Assembly: GCF_013141725.1 (NCBI RefSeq)
Contig: NZ_WHNZ01000007.1
Span: 1-64,000, forward strand
From: Paenibacillus planticolens
Lineage (GTDB): Bacteria; Bacillota; Bacilli; Paenibacillales; NBRC-103111
Reading direction: 5' to 3'
DNA: 64,000 nucleotides
A program made the position numbers and the translations under genes. Numbering within the stretch: the first letter of the stretch is position 1; each line of letters begins with the position of its first letter. The notes beneath the pieces are model-generated. The model was not told the DNA's origin and did no database searches. It saw only the letters and a list, made by a program, of their open reading frames with translations. This document shows positions 16,048-25,000 of the stretch, piece by piece.

Positions 16048-16662
16048 ATGACACAACCGAGCAGAGAGCGAATGGCATGGAAGGCAGGAGTGTGGCTGAA
16101 TCCCCCACTATCGTTCCAAGAGGATGGCGATCGTTTAAAGGTTATACCCGAGAAAGGGAAAGACTTCTGGAAAAAAACCTTATATGGCTTTGAGTTTGAA
16201 GACGGGCCTGCACTTCTGGCCGCATGGGACAAAAACACAGCTGTTGAAGTATCGTTTGAGCTTGGTTCCTTTACAGGGTTATATGATCAAGCGGGTCTGC
16301 TCCTCTATCACGGTCCAGAACAATGGATTAAAGCGGGCATTGAAATCAACGATGGCATTCCCCAACTTGCTGTTGTGGTTACGAATGGGTACTCCGACTG
16401 GTCGCTTGCGGCCGTGCCTGAATGGGTCGGAGAAGAAGTTACCCTGCGCGCATCAATCATGAAGGATGCAGTCATTATTCGCGCCAGAAGAAAACATGAT
16501 ACATGGCGCACGATTCGAGTCGCGAGGTTCCCCTACCCTACAGGGAATCAAGCAGGCCCGTTTGCGTGTTCACCAACCCGTGAGGGCTTTGAAGTTACGT
16601 TTACCCGTTGGGAAATTGCTGCCACAGATCAAGACCTCCATGTGGATCCCCCAGTAGCTTGA
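16048..16662 (+). CDS. DUF1349 domain protein (beta-xylosidase C-terminal-like)
   Basis: A protein of about 204 residues that is almost entirely one DUF1349 jelly-roll domain, the concanavalin-like fold also seen at the end of some beta-xylosidases (FEFEDGPALLAAW, YDQAGLLLYHGPEQWIKAGIE, GYSDWSLA, FACSPTREGFEVTFTRWEI). The ATG at 16048 (or the adjoining GTG at 16045) has AAAGGAGAG upstream. There is no signal peptide, so it is cytosolic. It lies 14 bases after the MFS gene and closes the DeoR operon. The role is probably carbohydrate binding or an uncharacterised sugar reaction. Confidence 0.85.
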   Translation: MTQPSRERMAWKAGVWLNPPLSFQEDGDRLKVIPEKGKDFWKKTLYGFEFEDGPALLAAWDKNTAVEVSFELGSFTGLYDQAGLLLYHGPEQWIKAGIEINDGIPQLAVVVTNGYSDWSLAAVPEWVGEEVTLRASIMKDAVIIRARRKHDTWRTIRVARFPYPTGNQAGPFACSPTREGFEVTFTRWEIAATDQDLHVDPPVA

Positions 16663-16801
16663 ATAAAATCGTGAAATTTGACTATTTTCAACTATCTGTG
16701 CCATCGATTATCTGGATGCCCATTCTGATATGGCTCCTCTCTGTACATGAACCCAATCATTAAATGGTTGACAAAAGGAAAAAGCGCTATTCGCAAAAAT
16801 T

Positions 16802-16868
16802 ACAAGCCGAAAGAGACATGCCCATAACCCGCGTATTCGCGGAACAGGCATCTCCCATTTCGGCTTGT
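16802..16868 (-). terminator. Three-tier 67-base palindrome, probable terminator
   Basis: ACAAGCCGAAA (16802-16812) pairs perfectly with TTTCGGCTTGT (16858-16868). Inside, GAGA-TGCC pairs with GGCATCTC with a 2-base bulge, and CGCG pairs with CGCG at the tip. On the reverse strand the stem is followed by TAATTTTTG, so it may end the multicopper oxidase transcript 140 bases downstream of its stop. The rest of 16663-17010 shows no gene apart from the repeat at 16936. Confidence 0.6.
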
Positions 16869-16935
16869 CGTTATTTGGAAGTGTCTACTTTTCTCCCATA
16901 CACTTTCCATTAGCCTCGGTAATGTCTCCACAGTA

Positions 16936-16988
16936 ATTGAGCTCTCTACCTCTTATTCTTTATCTAGAGATTCTAGGAAAAAGCACTA
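16936..16988. repeat. Orphan copy of a 53-base gene leader
   Basis: This stretch matches 25884-25936 at 50 of 53 positions (differences at three single bases). The other copy is the region immediately before the ATG of the GNAT gene at 25001-25885. Here no gene follows on the matching strand. Confidence 0.85.
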
Positions 16989-17010
16989 AATTCCTTTTCT
17001 GCCCGTGGTG

Positions 17011-18585
17011 CTATCGTTTCCCGTTAATCATTTTCATTAGTATATTTTTAAGTCTATTTTTTTTCTTCACGATTTCAAATGGTCGCATCATATCGTAATC
17101 TTCATGTTCGAGCATGTGACAATGCCATACGAAAAGTCCAGCGAAAGGATCGAATCTCGCGATAAAAGAGGTAACGTATCCAGTGGGAGCACGAATCGTA
17201 TCTTTAAAGCCCCTCTCGTTAGGTTCAGGAGGAACCGCAGGTCCTGTAAACTTAAGTTCACCTGTGGCTTGGAAATGAGCATCGTCAAAAGGCTGGCGCT
17301 CTAGAATTTGCATGTCAACGACATGTAGATGAATGGGGTGGTCATCCGCAGTCAGATTAATTAACCGCCAGATCTCAACAGTTCCTAAGTCCATTTTCTC
17401 GGATATAGGATCATTCCACACTTTACTGTCAAGTAAATTTAGCGATCTTCCATATTCATCCTCCACCCTAACGAGTGTGATATCTCTTGTTCTTGTTGAC
17501 ATCTCTCTAGAAAGGAAATCAATTTTCGTTAATTGATCAGGAAGGGAGCTGGCATCTTTGCCTTTTAACGGAGTAGTTACTTTAAACTGCATGACATCGG
17601 TTGTTTCGGGCGAGGCACCCTTGAAGACATTTTTAAGAATAATCGTCTTGCCAAAGGATCGAGAAAAATCAACAATCACATCCGCACGTTCGGTCGTTAG
17701 AAGGAGGATCTCATTCATTTTCACTGGTCTCTCCAGTAAGCCGCGATCTGTTCCAATTTGATAAAATGGCTGTCCAGAGTCCAGTTTGAATGTAATAGCT
17801 CGACTATTACAGTAATTTAACATCCGAAATCGGTATTTTCGCGGTTCTACTTCCAGATAAGGGGAGACTTTGCCGTTTACCAAAATGTAATCTGCATCAA
17901 ACGGTGTGACAATTGAAGGATAAGGAAGACGATGATTGTTTTTATCGGGAGTAGCGGGGTAAAAGAGTGAACCGTCCGGGTTAAACGAGCGATCCTGAAT
18001 CATAAGAGGAATTTCATATTTTCCCACAGGCAGATTCAGGGATTGTTCATGCTTATCACGAATGATATAAAAACCTCCAAGTCCCGCATAATTGTTTAAC
18101 CTAGTAATCCCCATGGTATGGTCATGATAAAATAAAGTAGTGGCTTCAAGGTTAGGATACTCGCATACTTTTTTTTGAAACATAGGCCCTGTTTGTTCAA
18201 AATTTCTCGTAAACCAGGCATCAGGGTAACCATCACTATGGTCATGCTGTTTTCCGCCATGTAAATGAACCACAGTCCTAACTTGTGGAAGTGTTTTTTC
18301 TGCACCATGAATGGTCGTATCGATGGGAAGAAAATGCTTTATGGGCAGATCATTCATCCATTTAACATATGTCGTTTCACCCTTCTTCACGTCAAAAGTA
18401 GGACCCGGGTACATTCCGTTGTAGCCCCATAAGCGGGTAGGCCCTAGATCACGATGCAGTTTTTGGGTAAATTCCCTCATGGTCACTTCGTAATATGAAC
18501 CTTTCTTGTCTCGTTTTAATGGAGAAATGGTTTTGGGAATCGGCAGTTTATCGACGAATTTTTGAAGTTTTACTTTTACGGGCAT
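17011..18585 (-). CDS. CotA-type multicopper oxidase (laccase/bilirubin oxidase-like)
   Basis: A 524-residue three-cupredoxin oxidase close in length to Bacillus CotA. All four copper-binding motifs are present: HLHGG, YHDHTMG, HPIHLH and the C-terminal HCHMLEHEDYDMM, in which the last Met is the likely axial ligand of type 1 copper. Such enzymes oxidise phenols, bilirubin or metals with reduction of oxygen to water. CotA sits in the outer spore coat. There is no signal peptide, as in CotA. Its promoter region is 18586-18730, and a spore-specific sigma factor may drive it, though no such box could be placed with confidence. Confidence 0.93.
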   Translation of the reverse strand: MPVKVKLQKFVDKLPIPKTISPLKRDKKGSYYEVTMREFTQKLHRDLGPTRLWGYNGMYPGPTFDVKKGETTYVKWMNDLPIKHFLPIDTTIHGAEKTLPQVRTVVHLHGGKQHDHSDGYPDAWFTRNFEQTGPMFQKKVCEYPNLEATTLFYHDHTMGITRLNNYAGLGGFYIIRDKHEQSLNLPVGKYEIPLMIQDRSFNPDGSLFYPATPDKNNHRLPYPSIVTPFDADYILVNGKVSPYLEVEPRKYRFRMLNYCNSRAITFKLDSGQPFYQIGTDRGLLERPVKMNEILLLTTERADVIVDFSRSFGKTIILKNVFKGASPETTDVMQFKVTTPLKGKDASSLPDQLTKIDFLSREMSTRTRDITLVRVEDEYGRSLNLLDSKVWNDPISEKMDLGTVEIWRLINLTADDHPIHLHVVDMQILERQPFDDAHFQATGELKFTGPAVPPEPNERGFKDTIRAPTGYVTSFIARFDPFAGLFVWHCHMLEHEDYDMMRPFEIVKKKNRLKNILMKMINGKR

Positions 18586-18615
18586 ATGAGTGGAGACCTC
18601 CTCACGGTTAACACC

Positions 18616-18752
18616 TTAAGAAAGCGTATGAACGACAGATGTCCCACTATGTTTAATTGTCGATTTTTCTTTAATCAACGAATAGCAGCTCAGGCAACGA
18701 GTACATTTGTACGTCGAATCTGCAATAGTCTTACAGCAAAACGAGCTCTCGG
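18616..18752 (-). other. Cys-rich open stretch without start codon
   Basis: Between the M24 peptidase stop and the oxidase start, one reverse frame is open for about 44 codons and codes a Cys-rich stretch (FCCKTIADSTYKCTRCLSCY). No start codon or ribosome site is seen. It could be a relic of a zinc-ribbon protein or chance. Confidence 0.2.
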
Positions 18753-19945
18753 GAAAGCTGATTTAAGCGTTCACAACCATTAGCTGCGACAAGTACCATA
18801 TCCTCGATCATCATGGAACCAATGCCATAACCGTAATAAGGCGTTTCGAGGCAGACGACCATTCCAGGTTGGAACAATGTCGCTTCTAACGGGCCTAAGA
18901 AAGGCGGCTCTTCGGCCGCGAGGCTTAAACCTGCGCTATGCCCAAGGTGCCCACGATTGTAATTGGGAAGCCCCGAGCGTCGGATCACTCCCATCGCATC
19001 CTCGAAGACTGCTTGCATCGAGATGCCTGGTGCCACGATTTCCAAAAGGCGGTCGTGGCCAGCCTTCAATGCTCTATAGATACGGGTAATCGTTTCTGAG
19101 GGACTGCCTAGAACGAAAGTCCGCGCAATGTCGGACCCGTAGCCGTTCACATCCACTCCAACATCAAATTTGATGACATCCCCTGTTCTAGCGGGGTTAG
19201 TTTCAAAGCGGTGAGCAGGTGCAAATGAAGCACCCACGGAAATCATATGGAAACGTGCGGCTAAGCCCTTCGCGTCTTTCATCAAAGACAGTTGAAACTC
19301 ATGCACGATGTCCTTCGCTGTGCTGCCTACCCTAATGCTTTGAACGGCATCCATTATTCCGGCTTCCGCAAACGCACACGCTGCACGAAGTTGCTCGATT
19401 TCCCACGTTGTTTTGATCGTACGCAGTGCCGTGAACAGCCCCTGGGCTTCCACTAATTCTCCTTCTGATACCACCTGATTCAGCGTTTCCACAGATGAAT
19501 GTCGCATGTTGTTCAGTTCGACAGCAATTCTGCCAGCCTCGCAGCCATACTCCGCTAGCGTCCTCTGTAGCAGACCAAACATTTCCTGCGCTTGGTGACC
19601 TGTCGGTCGTTTGCCTTCATACTTGCCACCCCTCAAACCGAGTGGATCATCGACATCTACCCAAGTTGGATAAGCGCGCAGCTCACAATTCGGCAAATCG
19701 CTGGATACGCCAGCCGCTTCAAAATCATTCATGATAATGATTGTCTTGGAACTAGGATCACGGAATAGGACAGCTAAAGCGACTTCGCTCATTCGCAATG
19801 TATACATAAATGTGCTTTCATGTCCGCAAAGATAATAGAAATTTTCATAAGACGAAGCCACAAGCGCATCCAAGTTCATCTTGTCCATCAGTATTCGTGC
19901 TCTTGCCGCAATTGTGTTTAAATGATGCTCATCGGGATGGGACAC
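18731..19945 (-). CDS. M24-family metallopeptidase (Xaa-Pro dipeptidase/creatinase-like)
   Basis: A 404-residue pita-bread hydrolase. The N-terminal creatinase domain (about 10-165) is followed by the catalytic domain with five metal ligands: Asp in FDVGVD, Asp in GSDIARTF, His in GHLGHS, Glu in ETPYYG and Glu in MMIEDM. Members cut Xaa-Pro dipeptides or hydrolyse C-N bonds in small amines (creatinase, ectoine hydrolase). The GTG start has GGAGAAAAATACC before it. The gene lies 71 bases after the ATPase of an amino-acid ABC importer, so its substrate is probably the imported compound. No other degradative gene is attached. Confidence 0.9.
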   Translation of the reverse strand: MSHPDEHHLNTIAARARILMDKMNLDALVASSYENFYYLCGHESTFMYTLRMSEVALAVLFRDPSSKTIIIMNDFEAAGVSSDLPNCELRAYPTWVDVDDPLGLRGGKYEGKRPTGHQAQEMFGLLQRTLAEYGCEAGRIAVELNNMRHSSVETLNQVVSEGELVEAQGLFTALRTIKTTWEIEQLRAACAFAEAGIMDAVQSIRVGSTAKDIVHEFQLSLMKDAKGLAARFHMISVGASFAPAHRFETNPARTGDVIKFDVGVDVNGYGSDIARTFVLGSPSETITRIYRALKAGHDRLLEIVAPGISMQAVFEDAMGVIRRSGLPNYNRGHLGHSAGLSLAAEEPPFLGPLEATLFQPGMVVCLETPYYGYGIGSMMIEDMVLVAANGCERLNQLSRELVLL

Positions 19946-20016
19946 GGTATTTTTCTCCTCTCCTTCGTCTTCTCATTGATACTGTACTCAAGACTGCAAT
20001 TACGTAAAGCGTAACA

Positions 20017-20763
20017 CTACATATTTCCTAACTGTCTTAGAAATCTACGAGCACGTTCTGTCTGCGGCTGCATGAAGAATTGATTCGGACTACCCTCCTC
20101 TTGAATAACGCCATCACTCATAAAAATAACCCGATTTGCAACTTCGCTCGCAAACTTCATTTCGTGAGTGACAACGATCATCGTCATTCCATCCAAAGCA
20201 AGCCCCTTCATAACTTGTAGCACTTCGCTGGTCAGTTCAGGGTCTAGCGCCGAGGTCGGCTCATCGAAGAGCATTACTTTCGGCTGCATGGCTAACGATC
20301 GTGCAATCGCTACTCGTTGCTGTTGACCGCCGGAAAGACGTGAAGGATATTCGTGTTTTTTCTCCAAAAGACCGACTTTCGTCAGTAATCTTTCTGCCAG
20401 TTCTTCTGCTTGCTTAGCGCTCTTATTTTTAACCAGCATAGGGGCCATCGTAATATTTTGAAGCACCGTCATATGGGAAAATAAATGAAAAGATTGAAAG
20501 ACCATCCCGCTCATTAAGCGAATTCGTTTAATGGCTTCCCGCTTCGCGGATCTGTCCATGGCAGCGTTCCATGTGACATCATCCATTCGAATTGTCCCGG
20601 AATCCGGCTCTTCCAGTCCATTGAGACAACGGAGCAGCGTGCTTTTCCCCGAACCACTCGGTCCAAGCAGCACGACGATTTCTTTGGCCTTCATTTTAAA
20701 GTCGATCTGTTGAAGAACTTGCAAGTCGTTAAATCGCTTCGAAAGCTGATTCACTTCAATCAT
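20017..20763 (-). CDS. Polar amino-acid ABC transporter ATP-binding protein
   Basis: A 248-residue ATPase of the GlnQ/ArtP family: Walker [11 protein letters not shown]-loop segment [10 protein letters not shown], signature [15 protein letters not shown], Walker [15 protein letters not shown] and switch His in VTHEM. The frame is open further upstream, but the ATG at 20761-20763 has AAAGGTG 8 bases before it and starts MIEVNQLSK as family members do. It overlaps no gene and sits 13 bases after the permease stop. It powers uptake together with the permease and lipoprotein encoded upstream. Confidence 0.93.
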   Translation of the reverse strand: MIEVNQLSKRFNDLQVLQQIDFKMKAKEIVVLLGPSGSGKSTLLRCLNGLEEPDSGTIRMDDVTWNAAMDRSAKREAIKRIRLMSGMVFQSFHLFSHMTVLQNITMAPMLVKNKSAKQAEELAERLLTKVGLLEKKHEYPSRLSGGQQQRVAIARSLAMQPKVMLFDEPTSALDPELTSEVLQVMKGLALDGMTMIVVTHEMKFASEVANRVIFMSDGVIQEEGSPNQFFMQPQTERARRFLRQLGNM

Positions 20764-20776
20764 CCGGTTCACACCT

Positions 20777-21421
20777 TTAATAAGCCTTAGATAATTTCTT
20801 TTCAACCCTAGTCAGCAGATAGGAAAATAGCAAGCTCATGACCCAGTACATAACGGCAATGGCGATATAAAATGGCATGGCGATATAATACTGTGCAATC
20901 AAAAGCTGAGCCGTACGAAGCAGCTCCGTCACGGTAACAATAGAAACGAGCGATGTTTCCTTGAGCATCCCGATGAATGTGTTGCCCATTGGGGGTATCG
21001 CTACTCGCGCGGCTTGCGGCAGTATAACCTTATAGGTCGTTTGCCAAGAGGTAAGACCTAGTGACATCGCAGCTTCCGTCTGCCCCTTGCTGACAGATAG
21101 AATGGCACCGCGGAAAGTCTCCGATAAAAAAGCGCCAATATTGAGACTGAGTGAAAGAATAGCGGCTGTAAGGGGACCAAAACGAATGCCATAATCCGGT
21201 AAGCCATAGTAGATGATGAAAATTTGGACGAGAATTGGCGTTCCCCGAAAAACAGAAACATAAAACATCGCGATATTCCTCACAACGAGGCTTCCTTTTA
21301 GACGAGCAAACGCCAAAATCAAAGCAAGAATGAAGCCGAAAAACATCGACACCATGGTGATCAACAGCGTATAATACGCACCCTTCAATAGAAAGTCGAG
21401 ATTTTGCAAAACAAGCTCCAT
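20777..21421 (-). CDS. Polar amino-acid ABC transporter permease
   Basis: A 214-residue HisM/GlnP-type permease with four to five membrane helices and the EAA loop ([29 protein letters not shown] cut across residues about 125-155). The N-terminal [17 protein letters not shown] is typical of the family. AGGAGGATGCATGC precedes the ATG. Only one permease gene is present, so the transporter should use a homodimer. It lies between the substrate-binding lipoprotein and the ATPase in one operon. Confidence 0.92.
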   Translation of the reverse strand: MELVLQNLDFLLKGAYYTLLITMVSMFFGFILALILAFARLKGSLVVRNIAMFYVSVFRGTPILVQIFIIYYGLPDYGIRFGPLTAAILSLSLNIGAFLSETFRGAILSVSKGQTEAAMSLGLTSWQTTYKVILPQAARVAIPPMGNTFIGMLKETSLVSIVTVTELLRTAQLLIAQYYIAMPFYIAIAVMYWVMSLLFSYLLTRVEKKLSKAY

Positions 21422-21447
21422 GCATGCATCCTCCTACGCACTGATGC

Positions 21448-22311
21448 TCAGATGTTAGGATCGACTTTAAACCATTTTTGGAATATTTGTTTAAACGCTC
21501 CGTCTGATTTCATTTCGGTCAATGCATTATTCAATGCACTTAAGAATTCAGCGTTATTTTTACGAATCGCGATACCGGCAAAGTCATCTTTTACTGAAGC
21601 ACCTACAGTTTTAATCTGAAAATGATTCTTTTCTATCAACGGTTGAATGGCAAAAACATTGTTGATTGTGGCATCGATTCTACCCGCATTCAAATCCGTA
21701 AGCGACGTAATTACATCGTTATAGGTCACGATATTAAAGGTGCCGACCTTCGGCAGTACTTCGTTGCGTAAATAAGTCTCATCATTTGTTCCAAGACCAA
21801 CCCCAATTTTCTTCCCTTTAAAATCTTCAATCCCCTTCACAGAGGTATTATCATTTTTAACTATGACACTCACGCTGTTTTTTATGTAGGGCATAGAGAA
21901 ATCCATCGTTTTCTTGCGATCGTCCGTAATGGTGACTTGGCTGACGAGCGCGTCATACTTGTTTGTTTGCAGCCCTTCTATTAACCCGGAAAACTCACCC
22001 GTAACGAAATCAGCTTGAACACCGATCCTCTTGGCTACTTCCTTTGCGACGTCGGCATCGAATCCGTCCACTTCATGTTTATCATTGAGAAAATTGTAGG
22101 GTGCGTACGTCCCCATCAAGCCAATTCTGATTTTGCCTGACTTTTTAATCGATGCCAACAAGTCCTCTGAAGCAGCATTGGTGCTCTTAGGTGTTGCTGA
22201 AGCGGTTTCTTGCGTGCGATCCCCTGATTTATTGGAGCAACCAACAACCGCTGCAGTTATAACACTTATTATTGAGATCCCTCTTATTATTTTTTTGACT
22301 GTGACTGACAT
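21448..22311 (-). CDS. Amino-acid ABC transporter substrate-binding lipoprotein
   Basis: A 287-residue periplasmic-binding-type II lipoprotein (SBP_bac_3). The lipobox AAVVGC places the acylated Cys near residue 25. The mature part shows GLMGTYAPYNFLNDKHEVDGFDADVAKEVA split over the first ligand-binding strand, then VSQVTITDDRKKTMDFS and GVGLGTNDETYL. The ATG at 22309-22311 (MSVTVKK) is preferred to the upstream in-frame ATG because GGAGGAAGG precedes it. It captures the substrate outside the membrane and heads the operon. Specificity within polar amino acids or amino-acid-like amines cannot be read from the sequence. Confidence 0.92.
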   Translation of the reverse strand: MSVTVKKIIRGISIISVITAAVVGCSNKSGDRTQETASATPKSTNAASEDLLASIKKSGKIRIGLMGTYAPYNFLNDKHEVDGFDADVAKEVAKRIGVQADFVTGEFSGLIEGLQTNKYDALVSQVTITDDRKKTMDFSMPYIKNSVSVIVKNDNTSVKGIEDFKGKKIGVGLGTNDETYLRNEVLPKVGTFNIVTYNDVITSLTDLNAGRIDATINNVFAIQPLIEKNHFQIKTVGASVKDDFAGIAIRKNNAEFLSALNNALTEMKSDGAFKQIFQKWFKVDPNI

Positions 22312-22463
22312 GTTCTGTGCCTTCCTCCATTTCACATTGTCTCGGGAAACTGTTTTCACTTAGAAATGCTTCTCAAAATATTCTGCGACACAATAATTAT
22401 CTACACCTAATGTTTCCCAATTCCCTAAATAATACGCAGGTTATTTTCACTCTATGAAATAGT

Positions 22464-22500
22464 AAAAACACCGTGCCCATTTTACCGAGCACGATGTTTA
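22464..22500 (-). terminator. Terminator of the stalk-domain lipoprotein gene
   Basis: AACATCGTGC pairs with GCACGGTGTT (one G-U pair) and is followed by a short T-run on the reverse strand, about 40 bases past the stop at 22537. Confidence 0.75.
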
Positions 22501-22536
22501 ATGACAAGAAAATCCCTCAATTTTATCTATATCCTT

Positions 22537-24192
22537 CTAATCCCTTGTTACCTGAATCATTCGCATTTCATTGTTCCACTCCGTCTTTCCGCCGAACTGA
22601 GTGACGATGAAGGTCAACGGAACAAAGCTCTGGTCATCTTTCGTTAACACAGCTTGTTCCATGTCCATGTTTTTGCCATCCACGATCGCTACATTACTAC
22701 CAATGTGCAGAACAATTGTTCGTGAGGTTTCGGGATCGGTTATCGTAATGTTTTGCGTGACTGAGTCCCATGCCAATTCGGCATTTAAGCGCTCACTGAT
22801 GAACCGTGTCGGCACCATGGTTACCCCATTTTCGATGAAAGGCTGTTGCGATTTAGGGAAATACTCCCCGTTACCCAGAAATAGAGGAAATGACACCTTC
22901 CCTATTTTCAGATCTTGTTTCAGTAGTTGATAGATCGCCGATTTCGGGTCGAAATTTTTCAATATATCATTTGGCTTCGACGCTTTATCCAGAACTAGAC
23001 TTCCTCCGTCGGTTGCGATCACATCCGCCTTTACTTTGCCGTTCACGTTCCAGTTCTCCGATGACATCGTGATCTTCACAGCAGATACCCCTTGCGTAAC
23101 TTCTAACTGCGGCGCAATCATCACGGTTGTGTTCGACTTCCGCAGCTTAAGGCTGTTGTCAAAGTAAAGATCCGTATTCATATACGAACTCTCGTTAAAT
23201 GTGGCTTCCCAAGGCTTCTTATCATCATGGCCAAGAGTTTCCAAAGCGACAAGTAGAATAACAAATATCTGCTTCACTTCGGTGTGGATCACTTCAATTG
23301 CACTATCGCGATCGTCCAACACGGCTTTGACTCCGGTCATGATCGGTTCCACGGTTGATTTGAATTGATTCAACGGATTGATGCCAAGGTTTGGCATATC
23401 GTCCATCTCATCTAAATGATCGGCATCTTTCGAAAAGTTCCCCTTTTTCGATGAATTTGCCGCCAGCGCCTTCTCCCACTCCGCCGAAATCATCGGATAC
23501 AAGGCGTCATATAGCTGTCCGATCAACTCTTTGAGCGCCTGATCATCCTTCATCATATTTTTGATGAACGATTTTGCCAATGGCAGCAGCTCTTTGCCCG
23601 TGATTTCTCCATGCAGCTTATGTAAGGATACCTTCTCCCCGTTGATCGTTTCGACCACATTGTCCACATTCAGCTTGCTTGGGTTGGGTAACTGTTTGAT
23701 CAAATATGACATCATGCTGTTCGACAATTTCCCGTCTTTCAACTTCGATTGCAGCTCGGTTACGAACGCTTTCATCGAAGCGTTAGAAGCTTCATCCTGA
23801 AGCTGGAATACGATCGGCTTTTTGCCTCCATCGATTTGCAGGACTATTTGTTCTTCCGACACTGAAGCTTGGAAAGGGATGCTATATGTACGGATAGACG
23901 CTAAACCCTTAATAGAAACCCGTGTGGAACTTTCCATCTTGATCGAATCGAATTTGAACTTCGTTGTTTCAAATAATTTAAGCATGGCCTGTTCTTCCGC
24001 TGGAACTTGAGCCTTTTCATCCCGTATGAGATTGAGCGAGAACTCGCCTGTGCCTTCCATGGATTTCGCGATAACAGCCTCCGTCAGCGCTTTGTTAACG
24101 TCGAAGTCTCCAATGGACTTACACCCACTTACAAAAATTACCAATACGACGAATAATAAAGAAACTCTCTTTGTCCAACTCCGCTCCTTCAC
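22537..24192 (-). CDS. Lipoprotein with C-terminal copper-amine-oxidase-like stalk domain
   Basis: A 551-residue secreted protein. The GTG at 24190-24192 is chosen because AGGTGAG lies before it and it yields a compact lipoprotein signal (MKERSWTK, hydrophobic core, VSGC with Cys near 24). The long middle part is not a recognised domain. It is acidic and mostly alternating strands and helices. The last 110 residues form a stalk/Cu_amine_oxidN1 domain (FIENGVTMVPTRFISERLNA, LAWDSVTQNITI, SFVPLTFIVTQFGGKTEW). These domains bind no copper and act as extracellular spacers, mostly in Paenibacillus and relatives. It stands alone with its own terminator. Function unknown. Confidence 0.8.
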   Translation of the reverse strand: MKERSWTKRVSLLFVVLVIFVSGCKSIGDFDVNKALTEAVIAKSMEGTGEFSLNLIRDEKAQVPAEEQAMLKLFETTKFKFDSIKMESSTRVSIKGLASIRTYSIPFQASVSEEQIVLQIDGGKKPIVFQLQDEASNASMKAFVTELQSKLKDGKLSNSMMSYLIKQLPNPSKLNVDNVVETINGEKVSLHKLHGEITGKELLPLAKSFIKNMMKDDQALKELIGQLYDALYPMISAEWEKALAANSSKKGNFSKDADHLDEMDDMPNLGINPLNQFKSTVEPIMTGVKAVLDDRDSAIEVIHTEVKQIFVILLVALETLGHDDKKPWEATFNESSYMNTDLYFDNSLKLRKSNTTVMIAPQLEVTQGVSAVKITMSSENWNVNGKVKADVIATDGGSLVLDKASKPNDILKNFDPKSAIYQLLKQDLKIGKVSFPLFLGNGEYFPKSQQPFIENGVTMVPTRFISERLNAELAWDSVTQNITITDPETSRTIVLHIGSNVAIVDGKNMDMEQAVLTKDDQSFVPLTFIVTQFGGKTEWNNEMRMIQVTRD

Positions 24193-24335
24193 AAACTCAC
24201 CTGTCCCTCTCTCTGAAATATATGCTGAAATGACATCCAGAATTAATGTATTCGACACACTGGAAAATTTTCCTTTTTACAATGAATGTTAGTTAAATCG
24301 TAAATCTATGTTGCTAGACAATAATTTCCCTGCAT

Positions 24336-24366
24336 AAAAAAAAAGCTTGATTTCTCAAGCTTTTTC
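24336..24366. terminator. AAGCTTGA hairpin terminator
   Basis: AAAAAGCTTGA pairs with TCAAGCTTTTT around a 5-base loop, with A-run and T-run on either side. It ends the reverse-strand GNAT gene at 24429. A very similar but damaged element lies at 62918-62950. Confidence 0.8.
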
Positions 24367-24428
24367 GGACTGGTTTATTTAGCTCTTCCTGTTTATCTGT
24401 CGTTAACCGTTAGCGTAAGACAAGCCCA

Positions 24429-24959
24429 TTAAAGCTGGATCCAAAAGCGTCTAACAATATTTCCGTTATCCTCGACATATTCCGATTCAAATCGACCACC
24501 GTTTTTTAAAATGGTTTTTTCTGATGCATAATTATCCTTATCGCAAACAAGAAGAACTTTTTCTAGTCCCAATTTTTTTGTTAGTTCTAAGGATAATGCT
24601 AAAAGTGCAGATGCATAACCTTTTCTTCTTTCCGACGGTCGTATTCCATATCCAATATGCCCGCCACTATTCAGCAGTTTAACGTTAAGTTTATGCCTTA
24701 CATTTACTACACCAATAATCTTTTGTAAATCATCATTTATTAGCCAGTATGTAGAGTGAGGAACAAAACTTTCGTCAATTATCTTATCTTCTGAATCTTG
24801 CGAGTATAAAAAATTCAGCATGACAGCGAAATCATAAGGGTCTTTCTCTACAACCCATGGAACCATATCTTCGCCACTCGATTTCCAATCTTCATAAAAC
24901 GATATGTATTCATCCTTGTAGTTAGCTGATGGTTTTACTAACCTGACCGGAATTTGCAT
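24429..24959 (-). CDS. GNAT-family N-acetyltransferase
   Basis: A 176-residue GNAT protein. The acetyl-CoA site is in GHIGYGIRPSERRKGYASALL, and the later strands LEKVLLVCDKDNYASEKTI and NGGRFESEY are typical of the family. The sequence resembles YjaB/YdfB-like Bacillales acetyltransferases of unknown acceptor. GGAGG lies close before the ATG. It is followed by the AAGCTTGA terminator and lies 41 bases downstream of a second GNAT gene on the same strand. Confidence 0.88.
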   Translation of the reverse strand: MQIPVRLVKPSANYKDEYISFYEDWKSSGEDMVPWVVEKDPYDFAVMLNFLYSQDSEDKIIDESFVPHSTYWLINDDLQKIIGVVNVRHKLNVKLLNSGGHIGYGIRPSERRKGYASALLALSLELTKKLGLEKVLLVCDKDNYASEKTILKNGGRFESEYVEDNGNIVRRFWIQL

Positions 24960-25000
24960 CTCCCAACCTCCATGTAGTTTAGTCCGATATGTTATCTTAC

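Noticed and set aside
24336..24366. CRISPR-like or mobile repeat made of the AAGCTTGA hairpins at 24.3 and 62.9 kb
   Set aside because: Two distant, diverged terminator-like hairpins without spacers or associated genes.
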